Positions 1 to 9,170 of a DNA stretch of 64,000 nucleotides are shown here, one piece after another. The DNA is from Microbacterium terregens (GTDB lineage Bacteria; Actinomycetota; Actinomycetes; Actinomycetales; Microbacteriaceae): assembly GCF_039534975.1 (NCBI RefSeq), contig NZ_BAAAWH010000001.1, positions 1,302,001 through 1,366,000 of the forward strand, written 5' to 3'. The number at the start of each line of letters is the position of its first letter. The stretch's first letter is position 1. Both the position numbers and the translations under genes were made by a program. A model generated the notes under the pieces. The model was not told the origin of the DNA, did not search any database, and saw nothing but the letters and a program-made list of their open reading frames with translations.

Positions 1-1
1 A

Positions 2-421
<420 letters not shown>

Positions 422-445
422 CGCGGCGCCCATAGACTCGACTCC

Positions 446-1237
446 GTGACCACAGCCGCTGTCGGCGCTCCGGGCTCGCCCAGGCGCTACCTCCACGCGC
501 TGTGGCTCCTTTCCGCGCGCGACCTGCGCGTCCGGTATGCCACGAGCGCGCTCGGCTACCTGTGGTCGGTGCTCGACCCGCTGGTGATGAGCCTCATCTA
601 CTGGTTCGTCTTCACGCAGGTCTTCGGCCGCGGCGTCGGCGAAGAGCCGTACATCATCTTCCTCATCACTGCGCTCCTGCCGTGGGTCTGGTTCAACGCC
701 GCTGTGTCGGACTTCACGCGTGCGTTCAACAAGGACGCCCGTCTGGTGCGCTCCACCGCCATCCCGCGCTCGATCTGGGTGAACCGCATCGTTCTCAGCA
801 AGGGCGTCGAGTTCCTCTTCTCGATTCCCGTGCTCGTCCTGTTCGCCGTCTTCTCCGGAGCGACCGTCGGCTGGGGCATCCTCTGGTTCCCGTTGGCGGT
901 GCTGCTTCAGACGGCACTGCTGGTCGGGTTGGGGCTGCTCGTGGCGCCGCTGTGCGTGCTGTACACCGACCTGGAGCGCACGACGAAGCTGATCCTTCGT
1001 GCGCTGTTCTACGCCTCACCCATCATCTACGGCGTTTCGGACCTGCCCGCGCCCTTCCACCAGATCGCCGCGTTCAACCCGCTGGCGGGGATCTTCACGC
1101 TGTACCGGGCCGGGTTCTTCCCCGACCAGTGGGACACCCTGAGCGTCGTGATCGGCGCCGTCGTGAGTATCGCACTCCTCGGGCTCGGCATCCTGGTCTT
1201 CCGCCGTCTCGAGCGTCCCGTGCTGAAGGAGCTGTGA
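446..1237 (+). CDS. wzm: ABC-2 type polysaccharide exporter permease (Wzm-like)
   Basis: A 263-residue integral membrane protein of the ABC-2/Wzm family, with about six hydrophobic segments after a short cytoplasmic N-terminus. The early block SARDLRVRYATSALGYLW is typical of permeases that export lipid-linked polysaccharides. It starts with GTG. A TAGACT hexamer at 433-438 lies 7 nt upstream, which suggests a promoter giving a leaderless message inside the glf-wzm gap. The stop shares its last base with the ATG of the ATPase gene (TGATG), so the two are translationally coupled. In mycobacteria the equivalent pair is linked to galactan export next to GlfT1. The substrate here is inferred from that context, not seen. 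Confidence 0.9.
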   Translation: MTTAAVGAPGSPRRYLHALWLLSARDLRVRYATSALGYLWSVLDPLVMSLIYWFVFTQVFGRGVGEEPYIIFLITALLPWVWFNAAVSDFTRAFNKDARLVRSTAIPRSIWVNRIVLSKGVEFLFSIPVLVLFAVFSGATVGWGILWFPLAVLLQTALLVGLGLLVAPLCVLYTDLERTTKLILRALFYASPIIYGVSDLPAPFHQIAAFNPLAGIFTLYRAGFFPDQWDTLSVVIGAVVSIALLGLGILVFRRLERPVLKEL

Positions 1238-1977
1238 TGGCAGGGGTGGCGATCGAGGTCCGCGACCTGGGCGTGCGCTTCCGGCGCAATCGCCGAGGAC
1301 GGCGGAGCTTCAAGGACCTTTTCGCGGACTCGTCGCGCCGGTCGAAGCCGGGTGAGTTCTGGGCGCTGCGGAACGTGTCCTTCGACGTGCGTCCTGGCGA
1401 GTCGATCGGGGTGGTCGGCCGGAACGGCCAGGGCAAGTCGACACTGCTCAAGCTCGTTGCCGGAGTCCTTTTGCCCGACGAAGGCAGGGTGACCGTGCAC
1501 GGCGGGGTCGCCCCGCTGATCGAGATCACCGGCGGATTCGTCGGTGACCTGACAGTGCGCGAGAACGTCCGCCTCACGGCGGGCCTGCACGGGATGTCAC
1601 GGGCCGAGGTCGCGCGGCGATTCGATGGGATGATCGACTTCGCCGAACTGCGGGACTCGATCGACACGCCCTACAAACACCTGTCGAACGGCATGAAGGT
1701 GCGTCTGGCCTTCTCCGTCGTCTCTCAGCTCGAAGAGCCGATTCTGCTGGTCGACGAGGTGCTCGCGGTAGGCGACAAGGCGTTCCGCGAGAAGTGCTAC
1801 CGGCGCATCGACGAGCTTCTCGCCGAGGGGCGGACGCTCTTCTTCGTCAGTCACAACGAGCGGGATCTGCGGCGCTTCTGCACGCGCGGCCTCTACCTGG
1901 ACAAGGGCGAGCTGGCCCTGGATGCCCCGATCGGCGAGGTACTCGACCGCTACAACGCGGACTACAACGCGGGCTGA
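1237..1977 (+). CDS. wzt: ABC polysaccharide exporter ATPase (Wzt-like)
   Basis: A 246-residue nucleotide-binding subunit. Walker A is GRNGQGKST at residues 61-69. The signature is the Wzt-type LSNGM near 149-153. Walker B is ILLVDE near 169-174, followed by VLAVGD, and the switch histidine is in SHN near 206. The insertion between residues 20 and 45 before the first strand is typical of Wzt proteins. It lacks the C-terminal carbohydrate-binding domain found in some O-antigen exporters and ends at YNADYNAG, as do teichoic-acid and galactan exporters. The ATG overlaps the permease stop by one base. The 3' end overlaps the end of the convergent glycosyltransferase gene by 16 bp. Confidence 0.92.
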   Translation: MAGVAIEVRDLGVRFRRNRRGRRSFKDLFADSSRRSKPGEFWALRNVSFDVRPGESIGVVGRNGQGKSTLLKLVAGVLLPDEGRVTVHGGVAPLIEITGGFVGDLTVRENVRLTAGLHGMSRAEVARRFDGMIDFAELRDSIDTPYKHLSNGMKVRLAFSVVSQLEEPILLVDEVLAVGDKAFREKCYRRIDELLAEGRTLFFVSHNERDLRRFCTRGLYLDKGELALDAPIGEVLDRYNADYNAG

Positions 1978-2978
1978 CTCCCGGCCGGTGTCGCCCCGAG
2001 CGGCGGCATCGGTCGCCAAGAGGAGTCTCGGGCGATCTTGTGGCCGTCGCGGATGCCGCGGAAGAGGTTGCTGGTGCCTCGCACGGTCCGCTCCACGGCA
2101 AGGAGGCGGATGAGCTCCTTGCCGAACGTGAGTGCCGTCCCAGCGCCGAAAAGGATCGGGTTGTAGACACCGACCGAGCGGTAGTAGTTCTTCATGTGAC
2201 CGCGGTTGCGCATGATGTAGTACCGGTACGCGTTGCTCGAGGCGTTCATGTGGCGGATGCCCATGTCCCACTGCTTGATCTCACGCGTGCGCCGCAGCAC
2301 GAACTCGTTCACGATGACCGAGGTCGTCTTGCGCGAAGCGAGCCAGCCGTACAACTGGTCATCCCAGTAGATGAAGAACCGAGGGTCGGGCAGACCGATC
2401 TGCTGCACGATGTCGCGGTGGATGAACATCCCCTCGAAGCATCCGGAGTTCATCTCCTTGTAGCCGGACTCGTCGAAACCGGCGGGCGCGAACGGGATCG
2501 GGATACCGAGGGGCTCGGCGACGCGGTACTGCCAGTAGAACTCGCTGCCGTCGTAGTCGTAACGGCGGCCCTGAATGCTCTTGAAGCGCGGCGCCCAGGC
2601 GCCCATCCGGGCGAGCCCGTCGGGCAGCACCTCGACGTCATCGTCCATGAGCCACATCCAGGTGGAGCCGAGCTCGTAGGCGACCCGCATCCCCTCGCTG
2701 AATCCGCCCGAGCCGCCGGTGTTCGTCTCCAGCCGCCGATAGACCAGTTCCGAGCCGAGACGTTCGCGAAAGGACTCGACGACCTCGGTGGTGTCATCCA
2801 CCGAGGCGTTGTCGACGATGACGACGTGTCCGGGCTTGGGGTCCATGCGCGTGATGCTCTCGAGCAACCCGGTCAGCAGCCGCGAACGGTTGTACGTGAC
2901 GATCGCGATCGTGGCCGCCGCAGGGTCAAAGGCGACGACTGAGCCCGGGATGCCCGCGGGCGTGGAGGTCGAACTCAT
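1962..2978 (-). CDS. GT2 family glycosyltransferase, GlfT1-like galactofuranosyltransferase
   Basis: A cytoplasmic GT2 enzyme of 338 residues from the chosen ATG. IAIVTYNR opens the Rossmann fold, VVIVDNASVDDT follows, NTGGSGGF lies near 86-93, the metal-binding triad MDDD is near 111-114, and YWDDQLYGW is near 204-212. The NxGGSGGF and WDD combination is characteristic of the GlfT1/GlfT2 galactofuranosyltransferases. The ATG at 2978 is preferred over an in-frame start 9 codons upstream because it overlaps the preceding stop as ATGA. It probably adds the first Galf residues or a branch. The exact linkage cannot be read from sequence. Confidence 0.82.
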   Translation of the reverse strand: MSSTSTPAGIPGSVVAFDPAAATIAIVTYNRSRLLTGLLESITRMDPKPGHVVIVDNASVDDTTEVVESFRERLGSELVYRRLETNTGGSGGFSEGMRVAYELGSTWMWLMDDDVEVLPDGLARMGAWAPRFKSIQGRRYDYDGSEFYWQYRVAEPLGIPIPFAPAGFDESGYKEMNSGCFEGMFIHRDIVQQIGLPDPRFFIYWDDQLYGWLASRKTTSVIVNEFVLRRTREIKQWDMGIRHMNASSNAYRYYIMRNRGHMKNYYRSVGVYNPILFGAGTALTFGKELIRLLAVERTVRGTSNLFRGIRDGHKIARDSSWRPMPPLGATPAGSQPAL

Positions 2979-4885
2979 GAGGTCTCTCCGAACGTGCGTC
3001 GCCACGCCTCAAGGGAGGTCATCTCCTGCTGTGCCTGGCGATAGCGCCTCGAGAGCGTCGGCCACTCCCGACGAAGGCGCCGATGGAGTCGGACGCTGTC
3101 GATCAGCATCCGGCGATACTTGGCTCGGTCGCGGACATAGATGTTCTTGCCGGAGCCGTCTGCGGCCGACACGAGCGCGGAATCGTACAGCGGCACGCGC
3201 CACCAATAAGCGTCGTTCTTGCCGAATTCAACCTCGGGCTGAGCGACGTTCTCGGGCCGCGGAGCGTGGAGCCAGTGGGCGAGGAGCGTGGAGAACGTGA
3301 ACCAGCGGAGGCGCAGCCCGGTCGGGTTGTCCAGGTCGTGCAGCGACATCCGTCGGAAGACCTGACGGCCGTGCCGGGATCGCATCGGCACACCAGAGTC
3401 CTTGTGGACTCGCGTCTCCGGGAACTTCTTTGCCAGTGCGCGTGCCGTGGGCATCGCGGTTGCCAGTCCGGCACGCATGTGCGCCGGACCAGACAAGATA
3501 TCTCGCAGCGCGCGATGCCGTAGCGCAACCGGGTAATACTGCATCATCATCAGATGCTTCAGATCCACGCGTCGGCTGTGGCGCAGCAGGTTTCCGCCTC
3601 CTGGAACCGGCGAGTGGAGCAGCGCTGCGACTATGCGATTGCGGGCGTGGAAGTACGCCTGCCAGTCGATCGTGTCATCCTTGCCGACCCACGAGACGTG
3701 CCAAAGGGCAACACCGGGCACGGACACTGTCGGGAATCCGGCGCGGCGGGCGCGAAGCGAATACTCCGCGTCGTCCCACTTGATGAACGCCGGTATCGCC
3801 AGGCCGACGGTGCGGATGACCTCGGTGGGGATGAGACACATCCACCACCCGTTGTAGTCAGCGTCCAACCGCATGTGCAGCATCGGCGTCTGTCGCAAGT
3901 TGGACGCCGAAAAGTCGTGGGGGAGCTTCTCCTGATAGAGCGCGCGCCACATGAACGGCTCATCGTCGACCACCTCGGCCCAGGCGTGCAGCTTGGGACG
4001 GTCGAGGAGATCGAACATGTGGGCGCCGACGATTGTCGGTGTCGACGCGTAACGCCCGAACACGATCGACCGCCGAACGGACTCGGGCTCAATGCGGACG
4101 TCATCGTCGAGCAGCTGTACGAAGTCACTTTCCGGCCGTTCCAGCGTTTCGGCCATTGCCCGCGCGAATCCCCCGGAACCTCCGAGGTTGGGCTGGGTGA
4201 TGATCTGGAGCGTCTCGCCCAGGGCGGCCGAAACCTCGCCGAACTCCGGCTGGGCGTCGACCCGACGATCGCCTTGGTCGATGACGAAGATCCGGTCGAC
4301 GAGCTCCAGGACGTCGGGCTCGTCCGCGAGGCTCATCAAGGTCCAGATGCAGTAGTCCGGTTTGTTGAAGGTGGTGATGCCGATGGAAGCTTTGCCCGTC
4401 CGTACCGGCTCCTGCTCGGTTGTCCACTCCGCACCCTGGAACAGGACATCCTTGTCGTCGGCGACGAGATCGAACCAGATCCAGCCACCGTCGCTGAATT
4501 GGTCGAGCACGAGGGGGAACGTGTTCTCGGCAGTGCCGTCCGCTTCACGTGTCTCAAGGCGCTGACTCACGCCGGAGCCCGTGGACCGGTAGATCAGGAT
4601 GGTGCAGGGACCCTCGGTTCGAACCGACAAGGTGAGCTCGCGCACCGCCGTCCAGTGCTGCCAATAGGACGCCGGGAATGCGTTGAAGTACGTCCCGAAT
4701 GACACCCGTCGTCCGGCGACGACCCGTGCCCTGTTGCGACCGAGAATGTTTCCCATGTGCGCCAGGTTGGATACTCGGACGGGTTCCTCGTCGATGACAG
4801 ACCACGTCTCGGGATCTGCGTACAGCGGAAGAAGGTCCGGATCGCGGTCGGTGGGAAAGACGACGTTCTGAAGGACATGAACCAC
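2975..4885 (-). CDS. glfT2: Galactofuranosyltransferase GlfT2-like
   Basis: 636 residues, almost the length of mycobacterial GlfT2. The N-terminal beta-rich domain (PTDRDPDLLPLY near 11-22) precedes a GT-A core with SIGITTFNKPDYC near 167-179, QPNLGGSGGFARAM near 231-244, the DDD metal motif near 260-262, WDDAEYSLRARR near 370-381 containing the likely catalytic acidic residues, and the conserved histidine region WHVSW near 395-399. GlfT2 polymerises alternating beta-1,5/1,6 galactofuranose from UDP-Galf. The start is GTG; an ATG seven bases into the gene is out of frame. It is coupled to the GlfT1-like gene by a 4-bp overlap. Function by family is firm; the exact polymer in this organism is inference. 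Confidence 0.9.
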   Translation of the reverse strand: MVHVLQNVVFPTDRDPDLLPLYADPETWSVIDEEPVRVSNLAHMGNILGRNRARVVAGRRVSFGTYFNAFPASYWQHWTAVRELTLSVRTEGPCTILIYRSTGSGVSQRLETREADGTAENTFPLVLDQFSDGGWIWFDLVADDKDVLFQGAEWTTEQEPVRTGKASIGITTFNKPDYCIWTLMSLADEPDVLELVDRIFVIDQGDRRVDAQPEFGEVSAALGETLQIITQPNLGGSGGFARAMAETLERPESDFVQLLDDDVRIEPESVRRSIVFGRYASTPTIVGAHMFDLLDRPKLHAWAEVVDDEPFMWRALYQEKLPHDFSASNLRQTPMLHMRLDADYNGWWMCLIPTEVIRTVGLAIPAFIKWDDAEYSLRARRAGFPTVSVPGVALWHVSWVGKDDTIDWQAYFHARNRIVAALLHSPVPGGGNLLRHSRRVDLKHLMMMQYYPVALRHRALRDILSGPAHMRAGLATAMPTARALAKKFPETRVHKDSGVPMRSRHGRQVFRRMSLHDLDNPTGLRLRWFTFSTLLAHWLHAPRPENVAQPEVEFGKNDAYWWRVPLYDSALVSAADGSGKNIYVRDRAKYRRMLIDSVRLHRRLRREWPTLSRRYRQAQQEMTSLEAWRRTFGETS

Positions 4886-4942
4886 GGGGAGGAGTCTCCG
4901 AGTCAGCTGCGGGGGCGCCGGGCGTCGGGCCGAGAAGCCAGC

Positions 4943-6310
4943 CTACCCTGCGTAGTTCGGACCTCCCTGAGTGCCTTCCGCGGGAGGGAGCGTGGGTGCG
5001 GCCGGCGTGCGAGGCAGGTCCGGTCCGTCGCCGATCGCGTCGATCCGTTCGCGCCACGAGCGGGACTGGCCCGCGCGCACCGCACAGAGCACGAGCAGCA
5101 GCCAACCGAATCCGAACAGCGCGAAGCTCTCGAACATCGAGTTGACCAGCAGGGTGATCAGCAGCAGCGGCGTCCAGGCGTAGACGACCGAGCGCCGCTC
5201 GCTCGCATCCAGCCACGACCGCACCAGGGCCGTGCCGGCGAAGGCCGTGAACAACAGCAGGCCAATCCACCCGAGCTGCAGCAGCACGTCGAAGTAGGCG
5301 TTCAGCCCGGTCGCATGGCTGGTGCGCAGTCCGTAGTTGATGGCGCTGAACGGGAACTCGGCTGGATCCCAGGGACCGAACCAACCCCAGCCCTGCACCG
5401 GTTTCGAACGCAGGTAGTCGACCATCGTGTTCCACAGGTCGACCCGCCTCGAGAAGTCGGTGCCGGCGCCCAGAAGGGCGATGATCGGATGCCGCGCCGC
5501 ATAGCCGATGATCACACCCACCACGACGAGGCCGCCGAAGGCGAACTGCAGCGCGGAGCGCCGCTCCGGGCTGGTGTGCCGCACGAGGGCGAGCGCGGCC
5601 ACGGCGAGGCCGACGGCCAGTGCCAGGACCAGGACGGTGGGGGAGTCGCTGAGCGCAGCGAGTCCGCCTGCGAGCACGACCGAGAAGACCGACACGCCCA
5701 CGCGGACGGACTGGGTGCGGTACTCGATCAGGAACGTGATGAGGGCGATCACCGCGGCGAAGCCCAGCAGGTTGCGCGTTCCGAAGATCCCCTGGATCGG
5801 GCCGAGCTGGGCGATGTTGCCCTGGATGCCGAGCAGCCGGAAGGGCATGTCCAGAAGGACGCCGGCCACGATCTCGACGCCCAGCGAGATGGACAGCAGC
5901 ACGCGCATGACATCCCCGAGCGCCCGCGCGGTCTGGAGGGTGTCGCGGACATGCCCGATGGTGACGGCGAGGAAGGCGAGGGCGGCCATCGAAACCCAGC
6001 CCCACAGCGAGGCGGGTGTGCTCTGGCTCCAGAACGCGCTGATCAGCGCCCAGGCCACGAACAGCACCAGGGTGGTGGGCACGAGCCGCACCAACGAGAT
6101 CTCCCGGCGTCGGGAGACCAGGATGCCGATGCCGAGCACGCAGAGCCCGGCGATGATCGAGACGTACGTCACCCGGCCGGCGATCCGCTCGATCGCGAAC
6201 GAGGAGAACACCGCACCGAGGACGGCGATCGTGTACGCGCGGGCGAGCGCTGCCGACGCCAGCACCGCGATCCAGCGCGCGGAGGAGGCGCCTCGAGCCG
6301 CGTCGGTCAC
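4943..6310 (-). CDS. O-antigen ligase-like polytopic membrane protein (second of pair)
   Basis: 455 residues with about 10-12 hydrophobic segments and a long loop in the second half containing WNTMVDYLRSKPVQGWGW followed by SHATGLNAYFDVLLQLGWIG. That is the Wzy_C/WaaL signature region (a GWG block, then a histidine with N-x-YFDVLLQLG). Such proteins transfer or polymerise lipid-linked glycans outside the membrane. The GTG at 6310 overlaps the upstream stop as GTGA and is the best start, although the frame stays open further upstream. The C-terminal tail is Pro-rich and cytoplasmic. It is probably a paralogue of the neighbouring ligase. Whether it is a ligase or a polymerase cannot be decided from sequence. 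Confidence 0.8.
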   Translation of the reverse strand: MTDAARGASSARWIAVLASAALARAYTIAVLGAVFSSFAIERIAGRVTYVSIIAGLCVLGIGILVSRRREISLVRLVPTTLVLFVAWALISAFWSQSTPASLWGWVSMAALAFLAVTIGHVRDTLQTARALGDVMRVLLSISLGVEIVAGVLLDMPFRLLGIQGNIAQLGPIQGIFGTRNLLGFAAVIALITFLIEYRTQSVRVGVSVFSVVLAGGLAALSDSPTVLVLALAVGLAVAALALVRHTSPERRSALQFAFGGLVVVGVIIGYAARHPIIALLGAGTDFSRRVDLWNTMVDYLRSKPVQGWGWFGPWDPAEFPFSAINYGLRTSHATGLNAYFDVLLQLGWIGLLLFTAFAGTALVRSWLDASERRSVVYAWTPLLLITLLVNSMFESFALFGFGWLLLVLCAVRAGQSRSWRERIDAIGDGPDLPRTPAAPTLPPAEGTQGGPNYAG

Positions 6311-7707
6311 GAGATCCGCGTGGTCAGCTCGCCACGCTCGATCGCGATGCGCAGCTCGGCGGCGCCCTCGCCCATGTGCGGCGACTGCTTGATCTTGAAC
6401 GGGAACATGACCAGGAACAGCCAGCCCCACAGCAGCAGCGGGCTGGATTCGGCGAGGCCCTGCACCAGGAGGATGGCTCCGATCAGCGTCGGCAGCAGGG
6501 TCAGCGGCGAGTAGGGCCGGTCGGCATCCAGATCCCATCGTGGCCGATCGACGGCGAAGAACCACGAGCGCCAGATGTAGGCGAGATACGCCATCCCGAG
6601 CAGGATCACCCCGATCGCGCCGAGCTGGAAGAACACGTCGATCCACACGTTGTGCGCCTGCATGACCGTCTCGCCGTGATCGAGGATCCACCGGTCGAAC
6701 GCTGGGTCGCTCGTGATCCACGGAGTCGAGAACCCCCAGCCGATCACCGGTCGCTCCACGGCGCGCTCGAGCACCGCCTGCCAGATCATCTCCCGGCCTG
6801 TGAGGTCGGAGCTGCGGCCGAGCGCCGCGAAGATCGCGTCCCGCAGCAGCCAGAAGGCGGCGGCGCCCCCCAGCCCGACGATGGCGAAACCGAGGTAGTA
6901 GCGGGTGCGCTCGCCGGGGCGGCGTGCGCGACGCATCAGCAGCACCGTCAGCAGGACGATCACGACAGCGGCCGCCGCGACGTACGCCGTGGCCGACGCC
7001 GCACGATAGAACAGATAGGCGGCGACGACGATCCACCCGCCCAGCAGCACGCGGCGCGGTGCGCCGGCGGCGAAGCGGACCGCGAAGACGACGATCGCCA
7101 GAAGCGCCACCGGGCCCAGCAGGTTCGCGTTGCCCATGATGCCCTGGATCCGGCCGTCGTCGAACAGGTTGTTCCGAGACCAGTAAAGGATCGGGTCGAC
7201 GGGTTCGGTGCGCGGCACGAAGCCCGGCAGCAGCGGAACCCGTACGAAAAGCGAGACCCACAGCTCGAAGACGAGCGACAGCGCCAGGACCCACTTCAAC
7301 GCGGAGGAGATGGCGCGGATCACTTCACGCCAGGTCAGGACGCTTCCGACGAAGAGCGCCTGGAGCGTGGTGATCCCCAGCAGGAGCAGTGTCAGCGCGG
7401 TCGCCTCGCGCCACTGCGACCAGATGAGCGACAGTCCCGCCCAGAGCACGTAGGCCATGGTGAACCAGGGCAGACGCCGCCATTGCACCGGAGGCCGCAC
7501 GGCGAACCACAGCCCGAGCGAGAGCACGCCGCTCGCGATGGTCATCACCGCGGTGGGCAGTTCGCCGATCGCGTTGATCCACGCCGTCCCGGACAGCGCC
7601 GTGAACAGCACGAAGATGCACCAGCCGCGGAGCATCAGGTGACCCGTCTTCTCGCGGACCGGTGCCGCCGGCGGGGTCGACGCCGGGTGCTTCGTGTGGA
7701 CGGCCAT
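6307..7707 (-). CDS. O-antigen ligase-like polytopic membrane protein (first of pair)
   Basis: 466 residues, about 11-12 membrane spans, and the same signature as the next gene: a block VIGWGFSTPW, then HGETVMQAHNVWIDVFFQLGAIGV in the large periplasm-facing loop near residues 320-365 (O-antigen ligase/Wzy_C family). It is first in a four-gene minus-strand operon (two ligase-like genes, glfT2, glfT1-like). A TAGCCT hexamer read on the minus strand at 7722-7717 lies 9 nt before the ATG and may drive a nearly leaderless transcript. It is divergent from manA with only 100 bp between the starts. It probably attaches or polymerises the galactan or another envelope polysaccharide outside the membrane. 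Confidence 0.82.
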   Translation of the reverse strand: MAVHTKHPASTPPAAPVREKTGHLMLRGWCIFVLFTALSGTAWINAIGELPTAVMTIASGVLSLGLWFAVRPPVQWRRLPWFTMAYVLWAGLSLIWSQWREATALTLLLLGITTLQALFVGSVLTWREVIRAISSALKWVLALSLVFELWVSLFVRVPLLPGFVPRTEPVDPILYWSRNNLFDDGRIQGIMGNANLLGPVALLAIVVFAVRFAAGAPRRVLLGGWIVVAAYLFYRAASATAYVAAAAVVIVLLTVLLMRRARRPGERTRYYLGFAIVGLGGAAAFWLLRDAIFAALGRSSDLTGREMIWQAVLERAVERPVIGWGFSTPWITSDPAFDRWILDHGETVMQAHNVWIDVFFQLGAIGVILLGMAYLAYIWRSWFFAVDRPRWDLDADRPYSPLTLLPTLIGAILLVQGLAESSPLLLWGWLFLVMFPFKIKQSPHMGEGAAELRIAIERGELTTRIS

Positions 7708-7716
7708 CGTCTGATC

Positions 7717-7801
7717 AGGCTAGCGCCTGGTCCGACGCCCCCGTGCGGTGATGACCGTACAGCGCTGACTGCGCGGCGACGACGCGGCGCGACCCTACGC
7801 T
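7717..7801. promoter_or_regulatory. Divergent promoter region, ligase operon / manA
   Basis: The 100-bp gap carries a minus-strand TAGCCT (7722-7717), 9 nt before the ligase ATG, and a plus-strand TACGCT (7796-7801), exactly 6 nt before the manA ATG. Both fit actinobacterial -10 hexamers (TANNNT) placed for leaderless or nearly leaderless transcripts. No convincing -35 hexamers were seen. The GGAGG between the manA hexamer and its ATG is too close to the inferred transcript start to act as a normal ribosome binding site. Confidence 0.5.
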
Positions 7802-7807
7802 GGAGGC

Positions 7808-8992
7808 ATGCTGGTGCGGATCACGAACACTCCCCGGAACTACGACTGGGGCAGTGCCACGCTGCTCGCCGACCTCCAAGGGCGCGCAGCCACCGGCGAA
7901 CCCGAGGCCGAGATCTGGTTCGGCGACCACCCGGGCAGTCCTGCGTTGGTCGACGACGGGCGGCCGCTCGGCGAGTGGCTGGCCGAGCATGGCGCGAGCA
8001 CGGGGGCGCCCGCGCGCCTGCCGTACCTGCTGAAGCTGCTGGCCGCGGCATCCCCCCTCTCCATCCAGGCGCACCCCTCACGCGCACAGGCGACCGAGGG
8101 CTACGCGCGGGAGGAGGCTGCCGGCGTGCCCCGCGACGCCCCCGAGCGCACGTACCGGGACGAGAACCACAAGCCGGAGCTCATCGTCGCGATCAGCGAC
8201 TCGTTCACCGCGCTGGCTGGTCTGCGCGACATCGACGCGACCCGTCGACTGCTCGCTGCGCTCCGCCCCGCCGGTCACGCACTCATGGCCAGGCTCGAAG
8301 GGCCGGATGCCGCGGCCGCACTCCGCGACACGCTCGCGTGGCTGCTCTCCGGTCAGGCGCAGCCCGACGTCGACGCGATCATCGCTGCCGCAGCGACGAC
8401 GGACGACACGGAGTTCGCCGCCGAGCTGGCGCTGACGACCGACCTCGCCTCCCGACACCCCGGGGATCCCGGTGTCGTGGTGGCGATGCTGATGAACCTG
8501 GTCACGCTGCAGCGGGGAGAGGGGATCTTCGTACCCGCGGGCGTGCTGCACGCGTACCTGGACGGCCTCGGCGTCGAGCTGATGGCTGCCAGCGACAACG
8601 TCCTGCGCGGGGGGCTCACGCCCAAGCACATCGATGTCGGCGAGCTCCTCCGCGTCCTCGATTCCACGCCCGGCCCGGTTCCCGTGCTGCGTCCTCAGCG
8701 ACTCGGCGGCGGGGCCGCGCGGTATGTGACCGATGTCCCGGACTTCTCCCTGCTGCGGATCAGCGTCGCGCCCGACGGATCCTCGCGCGTTCCGGTCGCG
8801 GGGCCAGCCATCGCGCTCGCCGCGAAGGGCGTCATCGAGGTCCGCGGCAACCGGTCGGGCGAGGCGATCGAGCTCCGCCCCGGTCAAGCACTACTGGTGA
8901 CCCCGGATGAGCGTCACGTGACGCTTTCGGGTTCGGGTGAACTCTTTCTGGCTCAGCCGGGCGCGACATCGGCCGTCCGCGGCGCGTCCTGA
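7808..8992 (+). CDS. manA: Mannose-6-phosphate isomerase, class I
   Basis: 394 residues. It interconverts fructose-6-phosphate and mannose-6-phosphate in the cytoplasm, feeding GDP-mannose for mannosylated lipids and glycans. Zinc ligands of type I isomerases are visible: QAH near 87-89, the glutamate of NHKPE near 120-124, and the histidine in VPAGVLHAYLDG near 250-262. LMAASDNVLRGGLTPKHID is the standard substrate-site block. The ATG at 7808 has a TACGCT -10-like hexamer 6 nt before it. Its position near whiB2 matches the manA-whiB2 neighbourhood known in mycobacteria. Confidence 0.95.
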   Translation: MLVRITNTPRNYDWGSATLLADLQGRAATGEPEAEIWFGDHPGSPALVDDGRPLGEWLAEHGASTGAPARLPYLLKLLAAASPLSIQAHPSRAQATEGYAREEAAGVPRDAPERTYRDENHKPELIVAISDSFTALAGLRDIDATRRLLAALRPAGHALMARLEGPDAAAALRDTLAWLLSGQAQPDVDAIIAAAATTDDTEFAAELALTTDLASRHPGDPGVVVAMLMNLVTLQRGEGIFVPAGVLHAYLDGLGVELMAASDNVLRGGLTPKHIDVGELLRVLDSTPGPVPVLRPQRLGGGAARYVTDVPDFSLLRISVAPDGSSRVPVAGPAIALAAKGVIEVRGNRSGEAIELRPGQALLVTPDERHVTLSGSGELFLAQPGATSAVRGAS

Positions 8993-9093
8993 CGGCAATT
9001 ACGGCTGTTCCACACCTTCGTGCGGACGACCGCGACACGCCGACGGCGCGTCGTAAACGTTCATGCGCGAGGTGAGGCTTTACGATCTGCGAC

Positions 9094-9133
9094 TTGACCC
9101 AGGCGAACTACACCGGTGTAATTATGTCTACAC
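9094..9133 (+). promoter_or_regulatory. whiB2 promoter with overlapping palindrome
   Basis: A -35-like TTGACC (9094-9099) is separated by 17 bp from TGTAAT (9117-9122). A perfect 12-bp palindrome TACACCGGTGTA (9109-9120) fills the end of the spacer and overlaps the -10. A second, looser dyad GTGTA/TACAC spans 9116-9133. A protein bound here would block RNA polymerase, so the palindrome is a likely repressor operator. Predicted transcription starts near 9129, leaving a leader of about 40 nt with GGGAGA before the ATG. Confidence 0.55.
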
Positions 9134-9170
9134 GCGAACCAGCGTGGGGGTGAGAAGGTGGGAGAGCGAG

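Noticed and set aside
1794..2942. Long open frame opposite the GlfT1-like gene, and many similar antisense frames
   Set aside because: High GC content keeps antisense frames open; composition is Arg/Pro/Ala/Gly-rich with no motifs, and the opposite strand has clear family motifs.
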